From Tetrastigma voinierianum (Eukaryota > Streptophyta > Magnoliopsida > Vitales > Vitaceae), in assembly GCA_016808115.1 (NCBI GenBank), contig JAEQBH010000287.1, positions 4,216,001 through 4,280,000 on the forward strand: a stretch of 64,000 nt of DNA, read 5' to 3'. Both the position numbers and the translations under genes were made by a program. A model generated the notes under the pieces. The model searched no databases. It saw only the letters and a program-made list of their open reading frames with translations, and was not told the DNA's origin. Of the stretch, positions 11,417 to 22,477 are shown piece after piece. Numbering within the stretch: position 1 is the first letter of the stretch; the number at the start of each line of letters is the position of its first letter.

Positions 11417-13250
11417 TTAGACATTTCGCTATGTTTGCGAAAATTTCTCTATGTCTAATAGCGAAAATTTTTGACCTCTTGAATAAAAGTATAATATATA
11501 AAATAAAATAAAATAAAAAAATATTTTTTTGAAATAAAAATAATATATCTGAAAAAGCAAACCTTTTTTTTTTTAATAAAATATAAAAAATAAAAAATAA
11601 AAAAATTTAAAAGGAAATTTGTTGTAGTTTTGTCTACAGAGACATTTAAGCTAAAACATGGAATTTCGCTGAGCCTTTGTTCCTAACGAAATTTTCTATT
11701 TTATTTGTCAACAAATTCGCTAAGGTAGTGAAATTTATTGCTTCTTGAAAATTTCAAGCTATAAAGCGAAATTTTAAACGACTAAACTAAGTGCGGTACC
11801 ATTATAGTTGCGAAAACTTCCCAGCGATCTGCCCTTGTGATTTTCAATCCATGCTTCAAAATTTGCTAAAATCTGCGAAAAATTAACCTGAGAAAATTAG
11901 GAAAAGTGCGAGAAACGAAAATTAATTTAAAAAACATAAAATTAACTAAAAATTAGATAAAACCTAAGAAGAAAAATTAACGAAATCAAAATAAAAATCT
12001 GATAAAATAAAACAAAGCGAAAAATTAAAACAAAAGTGGGGGCTTAGAAATGCAGGGTTCGGATGCTCCAATCGACCGGCGCCCGAACCAACCAGCATGC
12101 CATGCGATGTGAAGCGGTGCCATTGTTTTTGATGTAGTGGCAAGTTCACAAAGGCCACTAATCTATTGAAATTTTGCCACGGGCCGGTGATGGTAGCATG
12201 GGTTTTGGGAGCGAGTGTTGTGGGTTTGGGTTTTAGGATGTGGGCAATATATACCTTGGCCAGTGAAATTTGTAGGTGGTCTTGGCATTGGCGGTAAGTG
12301 TTTAGAGTTGGGATTGTGGAGTGCGGGTGAGCAATGTAGGCGAATCGGTGAGCGGGAGTAAATTGTTCTCTTTGTGTTCTTCCACTTTGCTTCTCAGTCA
12401 AACAACGAGGATTAGCCTGTCTTCTCCGCCCAAGCATCTGGCGGCACAATGTCGAGGTCGAGTATACGGGCCTTTTTGTAGGCTAGCGCCAGACAAGCTC
12501 CTCACCATGGTGCCACTTTGACCTCCTCCTGCGGTGGACATTCTTGTTGATTGATTAGGTCGGTGGAATCTTATGAGTTGTCCCGTTTATGCTTTCGTAG
12601 TCATTTCGGCCCAATATTTTTCTTGTTCAAATTGTCTTCAGGTGATAGTTTTCTGATTCGAAATCGACGACAATCTCCTTATTATCTTCCACAAAGTCAT
12701 CCACTATCACGGGTGAGTCGAAATGGCTTGTTCAAATGGAGGGATTGGTATGGTGGGTAGTGTGAGGTGAGCGAGAGGTCGAGGCGCAAAATGGAGGTTC
12801 GGGAGGGCATATTGTGGAGGTCTTGGTTCCCTTGAGGAATTAGTGTGATTCCCCCAAACTATGGTTGTAAGCAGCTGCCATATGGTGAACTCATCCAGTG
12901 GTTTCTATAGTCCCTCATGGACTATATTCACTTGGGTTCCTCTCCACGGGTTCTGCGACTTTGCCGTACGAGGTTCACATAGTCCCTCGTTGTGTATGGC
13001 TACAGATTTACCCTCCCATTTGTGTGCTCTTCATATGGGGGTTCCATTTTCTCTCAATTCAAACCATTGGAAAATGCAATCCTGCAGTAGAAATATGGCA
13101 CACAAAAACAGTCCTGCATCACTTTTTTTTTTTTTTTTTATAGTGAAATGTGAAAAAACAAAGTAACGATCAGAAAAAATAAAAGGAAAATTTCACGAAC
13201 TTGTAATGAAGATCCTGAGTGTTCCTGACTCGTCACTTGCCTTTAGGAAC

Positions 13251-13268
13251 CATCCGGCAACGGCCATT
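13251..13268 (-). other. LARD-1 primer-binding site
   Basis: Immediately inside the 5' LTR the minus strand reads AATGGCCGTTGCCGGATGG, close to the TGGCGCCGTTGCCGGGGA primer site typical of Athila/Tat-lineage plant Ty3/gypsy elements. It is where a host tRNA would prime minus-strand DNA synthesis. Confidence 0.65.
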
Positions 13269-14673
13269 TGATTCTTGCAGTAGGGTGATCGGGGTCAGCA
13301 AAATTTATATCCTATGTTCACTCCTCTTTGCGGTAGTCGAGCTCACTGATTAAGCAGTGAATCTAGGCTCGAACCACAGGGATGGGTTTCTTCGTCCAAA
13401 TGATTTGAGTGAAAACAAAACTGGTGAATTTGGTTTGGATTTTAAAGGTGGGGTAAAAACAGTGGGTTGGTGGTTTGGACACTGAAAATAAATGAAATAA
13501 AATGTAAAATAGAACTCCTTGAAGCATTAGGCGGCGAGTTTAAGAGCTAACCAAGAGGTCCCAGGATTAAATTTCCTCGCGTTAGGAGGATGACATATAG
13601 TCATATCACATTAGGATCTTCATTGGCATTAAAACCTAAACCCAATAATTTTCCTTTTGATAGAAAGCACTTGTTAACATTTGGTTTCACTACAGTGAAA
13701 ATCTATCTTGACTCATCCTACGCCAATCGTAAGGAGTAACTAATGGTCTCAATGGATCTAAAAACAAAATCCCCTTTGAACCACAAAGATTACAAGTATT
13801 GATCAAAGTGGGTGCACTTGCAGTGAAAACCTAAGCCCCTTAACCTACCTCGGTGAACAAGTAAATGGCAACTAATGGATATTAGTGTATCTAGTAAAAT
13901 ACTAACCTTAAAAAGCTTGCCAAGTATTGGCCAAAGAAAGCACATCAAAGAGCTTTAAACCTAGAAATGGAAATTTTGAGAACCAAAATGAGAAAACCTG
14001 CTGCGTGAAAAACAGGGGAACCACCAGCAGCCTTAAGATCCTTCCCTCAGTAGCCTTTTACTTCGAAAGTGGTTTAGCCACTCATCCTCCAAGTTGTCAT
14101 CCTTGGAGGTGTTGCTTTAACCAAGAAGGAGAAAATGAGAGAAAAGCAAAAACGGGGCTGAGACCCTAATTTTATTTACGGCAAAAAAATCCGTCCTTTC
14201 AACGATTAATATCAAAGTAAACATATAGCCTTACAAACTAAGTGAAATACCATACAATCCAAACATAAGTGATTACAACAAGGGTAGAAAGGAGAAAAAC
14301 CAAAAACTATAACAAAAGAACAAAAGCGTGAGATGCGGGAGACCGGGAACATGGGGAAGGAACGATCTCTTATTTGGAGGTAGGAGCAGTGCGCATGAAT
14401 GTTTCTGCAGGTGGTGTTTTCTTCACCTTTTCTCTTCTTTCGCCCGATCTTTGATGCAATGTTGAGTTTGACTTGAATTCTTCGTGCTTAGATCGACTCA
14501 ACAATTCTGGCATAATTAGCTGCAAAGCGCAAAATTTGCCACAAAAATCACGATCAATAAAATAGTAGGGACCTTAATGTGTAAATCGGGTTAATTAGCA
14601 TGATTAGTACACAAAAGCCTCAAAGCTTCTAATAAATAGGGTTCAAAATAGCACTTTTTATGAGCACTAATCA
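13269..14673 (-). repeat. LARD-1 5' LTR (LTR D)
   Basis: On the minus strand it starts TGATTAGTGCTCATAAAAAG and ends ...CTGCAAGAATCA at 13269, directly followed by the primer site. It matches LTR C throughout, with short indels concentrated in patches. Several one-frame open stretches on the plus strand inside it (for example 13927-14169) run against the element and differ in LTR C. Confidence 0.85.
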
Positions 14674-14736
14674 CTGCTTAACAAAATAGATAGTGTTCAG
14701 AGATAACAGACTTTCAAGATCCCGTAGGATATCTCA
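14674..14736 (+). pseudogene. Continuation of the interrupted Athila-type integrase
   Basis: Reading on from the LARD-1 insertion gives an LLNKID... start, then QTFKIP*DISHCFY, which lines up with the family's LDDALWAYRTAFKTPIGMSPY. The nucleotide stretch ACTTTCAAGATCCC / TAGGATATCTC is the best part of the match. Coding then stops at the LTR of element H. It supports LARD-1 being a simple insertion into this gene. Confidence 0.5.
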
Positions 14737-16430
14737 TTGCTTCTACAGCAAGTGCACGGGTCACACAAGTAATAAAATTGTTTTCAATTATGACCTAGTT
14801 CCCATGAGGAATGTAGGTTTTATGGTGGATTGAGTACCCCGACTACTCACTTAGTTCACTATTTGAGTATCTAAGTGAGTTTAGGTGAAATTATAAAACT
14901 AATGGAAACAAAAATAATCAAAAACAAAGGTTGCTTTGTGAAAATTGGAGTAATTGAATAAAACCGGGGAAAAACGCCTTAGAGAGGAATTAAGGTTGGT
15001 TATTGTCATTGATGCTTAAGGATTCATTTAGGTAAAGCCCAGGTTGAATGAATTACGACTTGGGTTGGTTCGAGGACTTGGTATAAGGATCCCACTTTCC
15101 TGTTCCCCCTTGTGTTTTCTCACACTAACCACTTATTCATAGTTACGTCCTTTTAGGTCGTTAGGGTGATACTTTTCTACAACAATTTTCCTCGGGAGCT
15201 CTATTGGTCACAATTACGTCCGTGTAATAGAGCTACCCGAACTAAGCTCGGATTGGTCACTATAATGTTCTTGAAATCCTCACTTAATGTTTTTAGTGTC
15301 CCCTCCGAGTGAAATCCACATAGTACTAGGCATTCCTAACCCCCTAAGTCTCTTTAACTAGGTTAATTAGACTCTTGATTAATTAATCTACACCTTAAGA
15401 GAATCAAAACTATATTTTAGGGCTTATTCCAAGCATCACCAAGGATACCATAGTAAAAGGATCGAAGATCTGATTCTCAACACAAATTAATTAACCAAGA
15501 CCTTAATATTCCAAGGATCTAACACAAAACACAACAAATCAACTATAAATCAACCAACCAACTAAAGATTAGATAGACCCAATCATCAAATTTGATAACC
15601 AAGCCTATAGAATGCTTAGCCTAACATTTCAACCATTAAAATCCACAAAATCATGTTGTCGACTAACATAAAACTGCAAAAAATTAAAGAAGGAGAAGAG
15701 ATAGAGATACAAAATAGTGTTTAAGCTGCAAATATGTTCAAATCCCAGCTCCAAGTTGAAATCCACACTCTACAAGGTTGTTCTTCTTGCAATATTTGAT
15801 TACAAGCCAAGTTCTTCACAAATACAAACCTAAAAATGGAACAAAACTTCAAGAAGAAGAAACCTTAGAGGAGAGCCTCCTCCCTAAACTTTCAAACCCT
15901 ATAAATGTGTGCAAAACATCCTTAAATAGACCTAGAAAAATAGGCAAAAACTGACTTGAAAATGGAAAATATTCTAGGCCAAATGTCGCGTGGTCGCGAC
16001 TTGTAAAGGACTCGTGGTTGCGACCACACCAAAAATTGTAACTCAGTTTATACAGGAAATGGGTTGTGGTCGTGACCGTGGTTGCAACCACACCTAGAGT
16101 GGACTGATGATAGTTGCTGTAGGATGATCTTGGGTTGCAACCACACTACCTTTTTCCTCTTGAACTAGGGTTGTGGTCGCAACCACACCGAGACTTTGCT
16201 CCATAGTCTTTCTAGCTCTGTGGTTGCGACCATGGCCTTCTTCCTTGCATAACCTTTTCAATTCTCGCTCGTATTGCTTGCTTTTTATCTCGTTTTCTTC
16301 ATTTATACAAAATACACCAAGAAAGAGGGTTAGGCAAGAAAATAACTAAAAGGAGTGCTTAGTTAGCATCAAAATTATGAATTATGCTATATTTTGCATT
16401 AATAAACACTAACCGAAGGCACACCTAACA
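14737..16430 (-). repeat. LTR H, 3' LTR of element H
   Basis: On the minus strand it starts TGTTAGGTGTGCCTTCGGTT directly after a polypurine tract and ends near ...GTGCACTTGCTGTAG at 14737. It carries a palindrome array (16233 down to 15984), a TATA-like TCTATTTAAGG near 15935 and a U5 with the 'CTGCAAGTGCAC'-type block that F1, G1 and F2 also show. The exact 3' end is uncertain by tens of bases because no intact sister LTR is present. Confidence 0.65.
15984..16233. repeat. GTGGTCGCGACCAC palindrome array, LTR H
   Basis: About seven sites: TGTCGCGTGGTCGCGAC (15984-16000), GTGGTTGCGACCACA (16014), TGTGGTCGTGACCGTGG and GTGGTTGCAACCACA (16065-16091), GGTTGCAACCACA (16132), TTGTGGTCGCAACCACACC (16171) and GTGGTTGCGACCATGG (16220). 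Variants are again explained by C-to-T changes at CpG. The core TCGCGA is shared with TGTCGCGACA, but the palindrome is wider (GTGGTCGCGACCAC). Confidence 0.8.
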
Positions 16431-16450
16431 AATATCCCCAAACTTAGTAT
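16431..16450 (-). other. Polypurine tract of element H
   Basis: The minus strand reads CTAAGTTTGGGGATATT immediately before the LTR start. 'AAGTTTGGGG' next to the 3' LTR, with a 'GATGACAAGAAAA' type lead-in, is a common arrangement in Athila/Tat-type plant elements and primes plus-strand synthesis. Confidence 0.7.
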
Positions 16451-17077
16451 TTTTCTTGTCATCAAGCAAAGCAATAACATACTTTCCTTATTTCAAACTA
16501 ACAAGAATGTTGAGCAACATATTGAGATAATATATGATAATTTGCCTTAAGGATCAAACCTTTATACAACACAAAGAAAACTTCAAGATATTGTTTTTCA
16601 AAACTAATAGAATAACTATAAGTTGAACATTCTAAACCAAAGTTCTCAAGTGTGTGTGTGTAGTCTTCCCCCTCTAGCCAATTGCAGTCAGATGGGATTA
16701 GGTGAGTATGAGTGGAATGGGATCTCTCACTCACATAGTGAGTGTGTAAGACTCCATATGCTTGTTGGGCATATCACTCTCCCCTAATGTAGGCTATACA
16801 CAACTCTTAGGATCAATTATGTCTTTATATAGCTTGTAATGTATGGTTTAGCTAAAGGTGGTTGAATAGGTCATTTAGGCTTCAACTTACCCAAAACATA
16901 CACATTTTCCTTTTTCCCCACTTATATGTCCATCCTTTTGGCATATTGCATTCTTTTTCAATTGAACCTCTTAAGCATCCCCCAAACTTAGCTTATTGCA
17001 TGTTTTTATCACATAGTTCCCTCAAACTTGCATGATTTTCACCATCTTCACAAGAACACTGATTCATGCCCTAGTAG
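16451..17077 (-). other. 3' noncoding region of element H, part 1
   Basis: No coding is supported. It aligns with 26616-27270 of element I (for example the 'CCATATGCTTGTT' and 'CTAATGTAGGC' blocks at about 16756 and 26945). It contains a short GT run at 16652-16661. The region ends at the element E insertion. Confidence 0.65.
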
Positions 17078-18456
17078 GGTATTAATAAAAAAAAATTATA
17101 ACCTAACACCTCATACTAGCGTAGCATAGCTACTATAGCATAGTGGTTCTAGGATCGTCCATAGAGATGGGTTTTCTTGTTAAATATTTACGACAACTAA
17201 ACATCTTGGTGATTTCATTTTGGATATTTGGGTTGTGATAAAAATAGAGGGTTTAGTGATTAAAACTAAAGTATTGCTAAAACATGAAAACAAATCATGA
17301 GTGTCGGGTCACTGAGTTGGGTTCCTTAGGCAAATGAGGGGTTTTTCAGGTCTTTTCCTCTCATTAAGGAGGATAACATATAGTTATCTCCCGAATCGGG
17401 TCTTTGTTTAGCTATAATAATTGACCCTAAATAAACATCCTTAATGTGTGTTTTACCCTACATTAATAATGGTCTCGGACGAGTGAAGAACATCCTTGAC
17501 TCTCACCCTTCAATAGTGTAAATGATAACTGACAAACATCATTGGATCTAGCGATAAATATCCAATAAGCCTTGAGAGCTTACCAAATACTAACCATTCA
17601 AGGTGAATCGAAGGGATCGAACCTAGGGTTTGAAGGAAATAAAAACATCACCTTGAATCACCTTCCAATAACCCATAGATGATAACTAACGAATGTCAAT
17701 GAATCTAGCAATAAGCATCCAATTAACCCTAAAAGCTTATCAAATACGGATCATTCAAGGTAACCCAAAGGGATTAAAACCAATGTTTGAAAAGAAACCA
17801 TTAATGGTGGAAAATACCTCCATTAAACATATAAACCCACGTCACTCATTGATTTAGTCACCTAGTTTCACTTTGCTTCCAGGAAAGAAGAAGGTTTAGC
17901 CGCTCCTCTGCTCATCTTCTGAGAGTTGTTTAATTTTAATCGAAAAGGAAAGAAAGAAAACGAGAGAAAAACTAGAAGCTTCTCACGTAAGCTTTATTGG
18001 ATATTGAATAGAATGTCTACAAAGTCTTGTTTGGGGTGTTTCATATGACCAAACCCATTACAAATTACCAAAAGATATAAATAAAACACAATTACATAGG
18101 GAGAAAGTGGGAAAAACACAAAAATAAAAAAGTCAAAGATTGTAGGAAATTTCCTGCCTTACAAAATTTTGCAGGGGTTGCGAGCAAAATTGGCAAGGTT
18201 GCCATTGCATCTTCTGTGGTTACCTTTAACCTCCTTACTGGCAGAAGCTCGTTGCTACTAATTTCTTCATGCTTGAAAGTGCAGATCACAATCTTCAAGA
18301 TATATAACCCTCAAAAGCAGCAGCACCTGAAACACTAATTAGCAACCTTGCTAGGTACTTAATGTGCCAATTGAACCAATTAGGCCAATTACTACACAAA
18401 AAGTGCTCAAAACATAGTGTTAAAGGTATAAAACAACACCTTTTGGGTAGTAATCA
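17078..18456 (-). repeat. Element E 3' LTR (E1)
   Basis: It starts on the minus strand TGATTACTACCCAAAAGGTG and ends near ...TTTATTAATACC at 17078. It matches E2 with patches of mismatch; 'GCGTAGCATAGCTACTATAG' near 17122 is identical in both and in the inverted copy at 45310. The palindrome segment is reduced compared with E2 (72 versus 138 bp between the same landmarks). Confidence 0.85.
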
Positions 18457-20026
18457 CTCCCTCCGACAACCACCTTTATAGTAGATTAGTAATGAAAGGA
18501 AGAAATGAAATAATCTAAAACAGATGATCTATATATCAACAAAACAAGATCTTTTTCTGACAATAAAGCCAGCCCGGCAAAAGTCTATTAAAATCTGCCG
18601 ATAAACATACCGAGAAGTATGTGCTATGCAAATTCAAGTATCAAAAGAATTTCCACTCCTAACTGACATGTAGCCTTGAACAATAACCTACACGTTAACA
18701 TGATTATAATTCAAATATAGTGCGCGAACTATCCTCCCCCGACCTTTTTATTCTTTCTACACTAGTAGGTAGTAACTAATAGATCGGGGAAGCACTTTTT
18801 ATTTCACAACTATACTTTTTTTCATTGCTGTAGATTACATCTGGGGTATCAAATTCTCAATTGTCCATGTAACGGGGGTCCATCAATGACTCCCAACCAA
18901 TCAAGGTTTAGGGCATCAAGACATAAGGATCTTTCAACCATAAACTCTTCAGATTACATCCTAGACTTTTAATAAGTTCGATACTCCAGCACCTATAAAT
19001 TGATAAACTCCACTTATTCACCCATGTAATGAGAAACAAAGTCGATGACTCCCAACCAGTTGTCTTAGGGCATTGGGCTTTAAATACATTTTCCATGTAC
19101 CTCGAGGCTAGGTGCTCGAGTTTGAGTAGTCTCCTTAATTTCTTTTTCTTTTTCTCGTTTTTTAAGACACATTGGTCTTTTTTTCTTGTTTTTTAGACTC
19201 ATTGGTCTTTTGAGATCTGACTCAGCCAAAGGCTGGTCAAAAGCACTAGGCCGGATTTTGCAAGGTTCGGGGAGGTAAGGCAGTTTCTGACTTATAATTG
19301 AAAACTAACGTGTACCGGTGTATGGATTAGATCAAAGTGGAAAGTAGTTTGAAACGAGGAGTTTCCACACTTCATCAACTTTTATAAGCATAAAACAACT
19401 CTAAAATCAAAAATTGAAACACGATTTCAATTTCTCCCATTCTTGTTGAAATTACAAAAAAAAATTATTGGGAAAACTAAGCGAAACATATAATATCTAA
19501 AGCTTCTTTTTGAACCAAAGTGCCCCTAAATGAGCAAATAATCACTTCATTCCTTAACTCACCCCCAACCAAATTCGACATCGTCCTCAATGTGGTTATG
19601 GAATGGAAATTTAAGGGAGGACATGATACCTCCTTGGTGAAATGTAGCTGGTGTTGGAGAGGAGGACCCATATGAAACAGGAAACAAAAGAGATGAAAAA
19701 TGTTTAAAATAAGCAAAATGGGTATTTGATTAGCATTTAAAACTATAAAGATAAACCAATCACAGTTCATAAAATACCTAAAATATGATCATGCTACAAG
19801 CATGGAAAACAAAAAGATAAAAATAGCAGCTATCAAGCATCTACAGGAGGTGGAGTAGCCTCGGTCTAGGTAGTAGTTAGAGGATCATCAGGCCCGGGTG
19901 GGGCCTGCTACTATTATAAACAAAATAGCTCTGATATGTATATGGATGTGATGAGGAGCTTCTTAGGAATTTGTCAGAGACTTTATTCCTTTCCATTTGG
20001 GCTCAAATGATGAGTTTACGACTCTT
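18457..20026 (-). other. Element E internal region
   Basis: 1.57 kb without gag-pol. It includes blocks shared with the LARD elements (the 'CAATTGTCCATGTAACGGGGG' area, about 18858, is the counterpart of 10261-10277), a pyrimidine tract with TTTTTCTCGTTTTTTA (19141-19200), and the segment 19560-19640 'CCCCCAACCAAATTCGACAT' repeated in the mosaic at 46399. Short minus-strand frames here (for example 19477-19770) show no family resemblance. Confidence 0.65.
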
Positions 20027-21407
20027 GGTATTAATAAAAAAAAAATTATAACTTAATACCTCATACTAGCGTAGCATAGCTACTATAGCATAGTGGTTCT
20101 GGATTATCCCCTGAGAGATGCATTTCTTAAATGGAAATAGCCCGACAATAAAGCTTATCTTGAGTGATTTTCATTTTGGATATTTGGGTTGTGATAAAAA
20201 TAGGGAATTTTAGTGATTAAAACTAAAGGTAAAAATTTACTAAAACATGAAAACAAATCCCTTGGAGTGTTAGGTCACTAGGTTTTAGATTCCTCAGGCA
20301 AATGAGGGTTTTGAGTCTTTACCACTCTCATTAAGGAGGATAACATATAGTTATCTCCCGAATCGGGTCTTGGTTTAGCTATAATAACTGACCCTAAATA
20401 AATATCCTTCAAAAAATGGTATTTTCTTCCCATTAATGGTCTCAAGCAGTGAAGAACATCTCCTCCACTCACCTTCCAATGGTCCATAAATGATAACTGA
20501 CGAACATCACTAGATCTAGCGATAAGTATCCAATGAGCCCTGAGAGCTTACCAAATACTAACCATTCAAGGTGAATCGGGGATCAAACCTAGGGTTTAAA
20601 AGGAAATAAAAACATCACCTTGAATCGCCTTCAATAACCGTAAATGATAACTAACGAATGTGATAGGTCACAGCAATGATATCGTAGACTACAAAGCTTA
20701 TCAAATACGGATCATTCAAGGTAACTAGATGGATTAAAACCAATGTTTGAAGAAACCGTGTGGTGGAAAATACCTCAGTGAAGAAACATGGAAAACCCCC
20801 ACACTTGTCAAGAACCATGCTTCTTTCCTTTACTCGAGGAAAAGAAGGGTTTAGTCGCACCTCCTCTTCAGAGAGGTTGTTTGGCTATCAAGAAAGGGAA
20901 GAGAAAAGCAGAGAAAAAGCGAGCTTCTAAAGTGTAAGCTTTCTTTGGATATTGAATAGAATGTCTATAAGTCTTGTTGGGGTATTTAATACCGCAGCCT
21001 TCTAAATACAAAAAGATACAAATAAAACACTATTACATAAGGAGAAAGTGGGAAAAACACAAAAATAAAAAAGTCAAAGATTGTAGGAAAGTTCGAAGGA
21101 AATTTCGCAGCCCTACGAAATTTCGTAGAGGTTGCGAAAATTTGCAACCCTTGCGAAATTTCGCAAGGGTTGAGAAAATTCACAACCCTTGCAAAATTTG
21201 CAAGGTTGCCATTGCATCTTATGCTGGTTCTGCTTTAGCCCTCTTATGCTCTAAAGCTACAAGTGCTCTTGATTTCTTCGTAGCCGAAATTTTGAATATA
21301 TCTTCCAAGACTCTTCTCAACCTCCAAAAAACGGAAAAACTTGCCTTGGTTAACTATTTTTATTTCCTTAGATTAAGGTATAAACAACACTTTTTAGGTA
21401 GTAACCA
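20027..21407 (-). repeat. Element E 5' LTR (E2)
   Basis: It starts on the minus strand TGGTTACTACCTAAAAAGTG and ends ...TTATTAATACC at 20027. It is the sister of E1. A 166-codon plus-strand frame at 20974-21474 is antisense and is opened by the GCGAAATTTCGC repeats, so it is not called as a gene. Confidence 0.85.
21099..21208. repeat. TTTCGCAAGGGTTGCGAAA palindrome cluster in LTR E2
   Basis: Nested palindromes made of GAAATTTCGC / GCGAAATTTC arms joined by CAACCCTTG / CAAGGGTTG: AAATTTCGCAGCCC, TACGAAATTTCGTA, GGTTGCGAAAATTTGCAACC, CTTGCGAAATTTCGCAAG, then decayed copies to 21208. The whole can fold on itself in several registers. E1 holds a shortened remnant at 18146-18200. Confidence 0.75.
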
Positions 21408-22106
21408 AACACCAAGATCTTTATTTTCCCTTGATTACAAGGAATGGAGTAGTGCAATGTTGAACCCCTACTAGCTTTACACTATCTATCAGAACTAGTT
21501 GTTTAACTTTCCCAGACTAGTTGGCCTTAGGGTGCTAAGTGTAGAACACCCAGAACACTCCAAGGTAGAAGGTTCTGGTCGAACTGCTCCTCCTTGTTTT
21601 GTGCTGTACTACTGCTTTCTTTTCTTCTTACCTGAGCCTCCTTTGTTCACATTAAGCACACCGGCCAGGCCAAACTCTCAATTCACTCTACAAGTATTCA
21701 CAAGATATTTGCATTGAAATGAACATGTTAGGGTAAACAAGGGCTTTGACCGAAGGGTATTCAACACAAAGGTTCAAAGGCTCATTCTCCTAAGACATAA
21801 AATGGCTAATAAGGCTCAATGTTGGTGATATGACATATATGCAAAGGATTAAAGCTAGAAAGGCTTAACTTATCAAGGATGACTGCTATCATTTCTAACT
21901 GTTGTGTTGCCTAGGATTTGCTCAAGTGGTAGTATAAGTTCTAGGTCTTTGGAGATCAATTAGAATGATATGCTAATTCTTACCCTCTAAACCTAGCAAA
22001 ATTGACCAAAAGTGTGACTTGTGCTCGAAGATACACAAGAACTTTTGCCTAAATAATCCTTTACAAGGTGAAAGCCATTCATCTTTAGTTCAAATTTTAT
22101 CTTTCG
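21408..22106 (-). other. 3' noncoding region of element H, part 2
   Basis: It continues the 3' region beyond the element E insertion and aligns with 27280-27960 (shared order: AGTGCAATG, CTAGTTGG / GGTTGGCATTAGGGT, CTTTGCATTTC-type pyrimidines, GCCTAGGATTTGC / GCCTACGATTTTGCC). No coding is supported. It joins the integrase fragment directly, so most of the integrase core and C-terminus have been deleted. Confidence 0.6.
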
Positions 22107-22477
22107 TCACTTCACTTTGACATAATCCTGACCCGATAGAATGTATTTGTAGCCATAAGAGGATGGGAAAGGCCCCATAAAATCAATCCCCCATTTATCA
22201 AAGAGCTCCACATCTAGGATAGTGTTAAAAGGCATCTTGTTTCTTCCTTCAATGTTGTATGTCCTTTGACACCGATCACAAGATTTAGTAAAAGGGCCAT
22301 CCATGAAGAGAGGGCCAATCTCAGCCCCAGTTCGCACTTTAGTAGTTGTTCGATTTGTCCATTGAGAGAAATGGATTTCTGACGAAGTGATTAGCTAAAA
22401 ATTTCTTCTATTTCACTTTCCGACACACTCCTTCAAATAATTTGGTTCACACATTGTCTAAAAAGAATGTGATCATC
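22107..22477 (-). pseudogene. Integrase N-terminus and start of catalytic core, element H
   Basis: On the minus strand the frame directly after RNase H gives FAEVKHYF*DDHILFRQCVNQII, a decayed zinc-binding region, then KSCDRCQRTYNIEGRNKMP (the CxxC pair), FNTILDVELFDKWGIDFMGPFPSSYGYKYIL with the first catalytic Asp in WGIDF (about 22180), and breaks off after about 22107. The second Asp and the Glu of the DDE core are gone. Stops lie in the zinc-binding part. It follows RNase H as expected for Ty3/gypsy order. Confidence 0.82.

Larger units (their letters stand above)
9853..13268 (-). other. LARD-1 internal region without gag-pol
   Basis: About 3.4 kb. On the minus strand, from the 5' side: primer site at 13251-13268; a decayed copy (about 12720-12560) of the short frame that is still open at 29889-30158 in LARD-2; a block at 12190-12120 shared with LARD-2 (IFCHYIK-like, 'TTTTGCCACTACATCAAA'); palindromic TTCGCTAGCTAGCGAA elements at 11389-11416; an AT-rich tract (11490-11620); a block at 11220-11340 shared with LARD-2 near 31270-31370; a pyrimidine tract (10540-10600); and the purine-rich 3' end at 9853-9875. 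Other open frames here are not shared with LARD-2 and are treated as chance. Confidence 0.7.
8455..14673 (-). mobile_element. LARD-1: non-autonomous LTR retrotransposon, 6.2 kb
   Basis: A full structure on the minus strand: 5' LTR 13269-14673, primer-binding site just downstream, about 3.4 kb of internal sequence with no recognisable gag or pol, purine-rich stretch, and 3' LTR 8455-9852. It is inserted in the integrase of the plus-strand element, which resumes on its right. Flanks read CTGGC on the left and CTGCT on the right, an imperfect candidate target duplication. The internal region aligns in patches with LARD-2 at 27966-34146, so this is a family that must rely on enzymes made by another element. 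Confidence 0.82.
17078..21407 (-). mobile_element. Element E: non-autonomous LTR element, 4.3 kb, nested in H
   Basis: Two direct LTR copies (17078-18456 and 20027-21407) flank only 1.57 kb of internal DNA with no gag-pol. Minus-strand orientation is set by the purine-rich GGTTGTCGGAGGGAG (18471-18457) next to the LTR start TGATTACTACCC. Flanking sequence 17077/21408 rejoins when compared with element I, proving it is an insertion. I saw no clear target duplication. Fragments of the same family, in both orientations, occur at 41821-46860. Confidence 0.82.

Noticed and set aside
11964..12449. 161-codon minus-strand open frame inside LARD-1
   Set aside because: The LARD-2 counterpart (30400-30660) is not open in that frame and the peptide has no recognisable motif; conservation is at nucleotide level only in patches.
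8450..14678. CTGGC/CTGCT as a proven target duplication of LARD-1
   Set aside because: Only three of five bases agree; it is kept as a candidate but not used to define the element.
20974..21474. 166-codon plus-strand open frame
   Set aside because: It runs antisense through the U3 of LTR E2 and is opened by the GCGAAATTTCGC repeats; the sister LTR E1 does not keep it.
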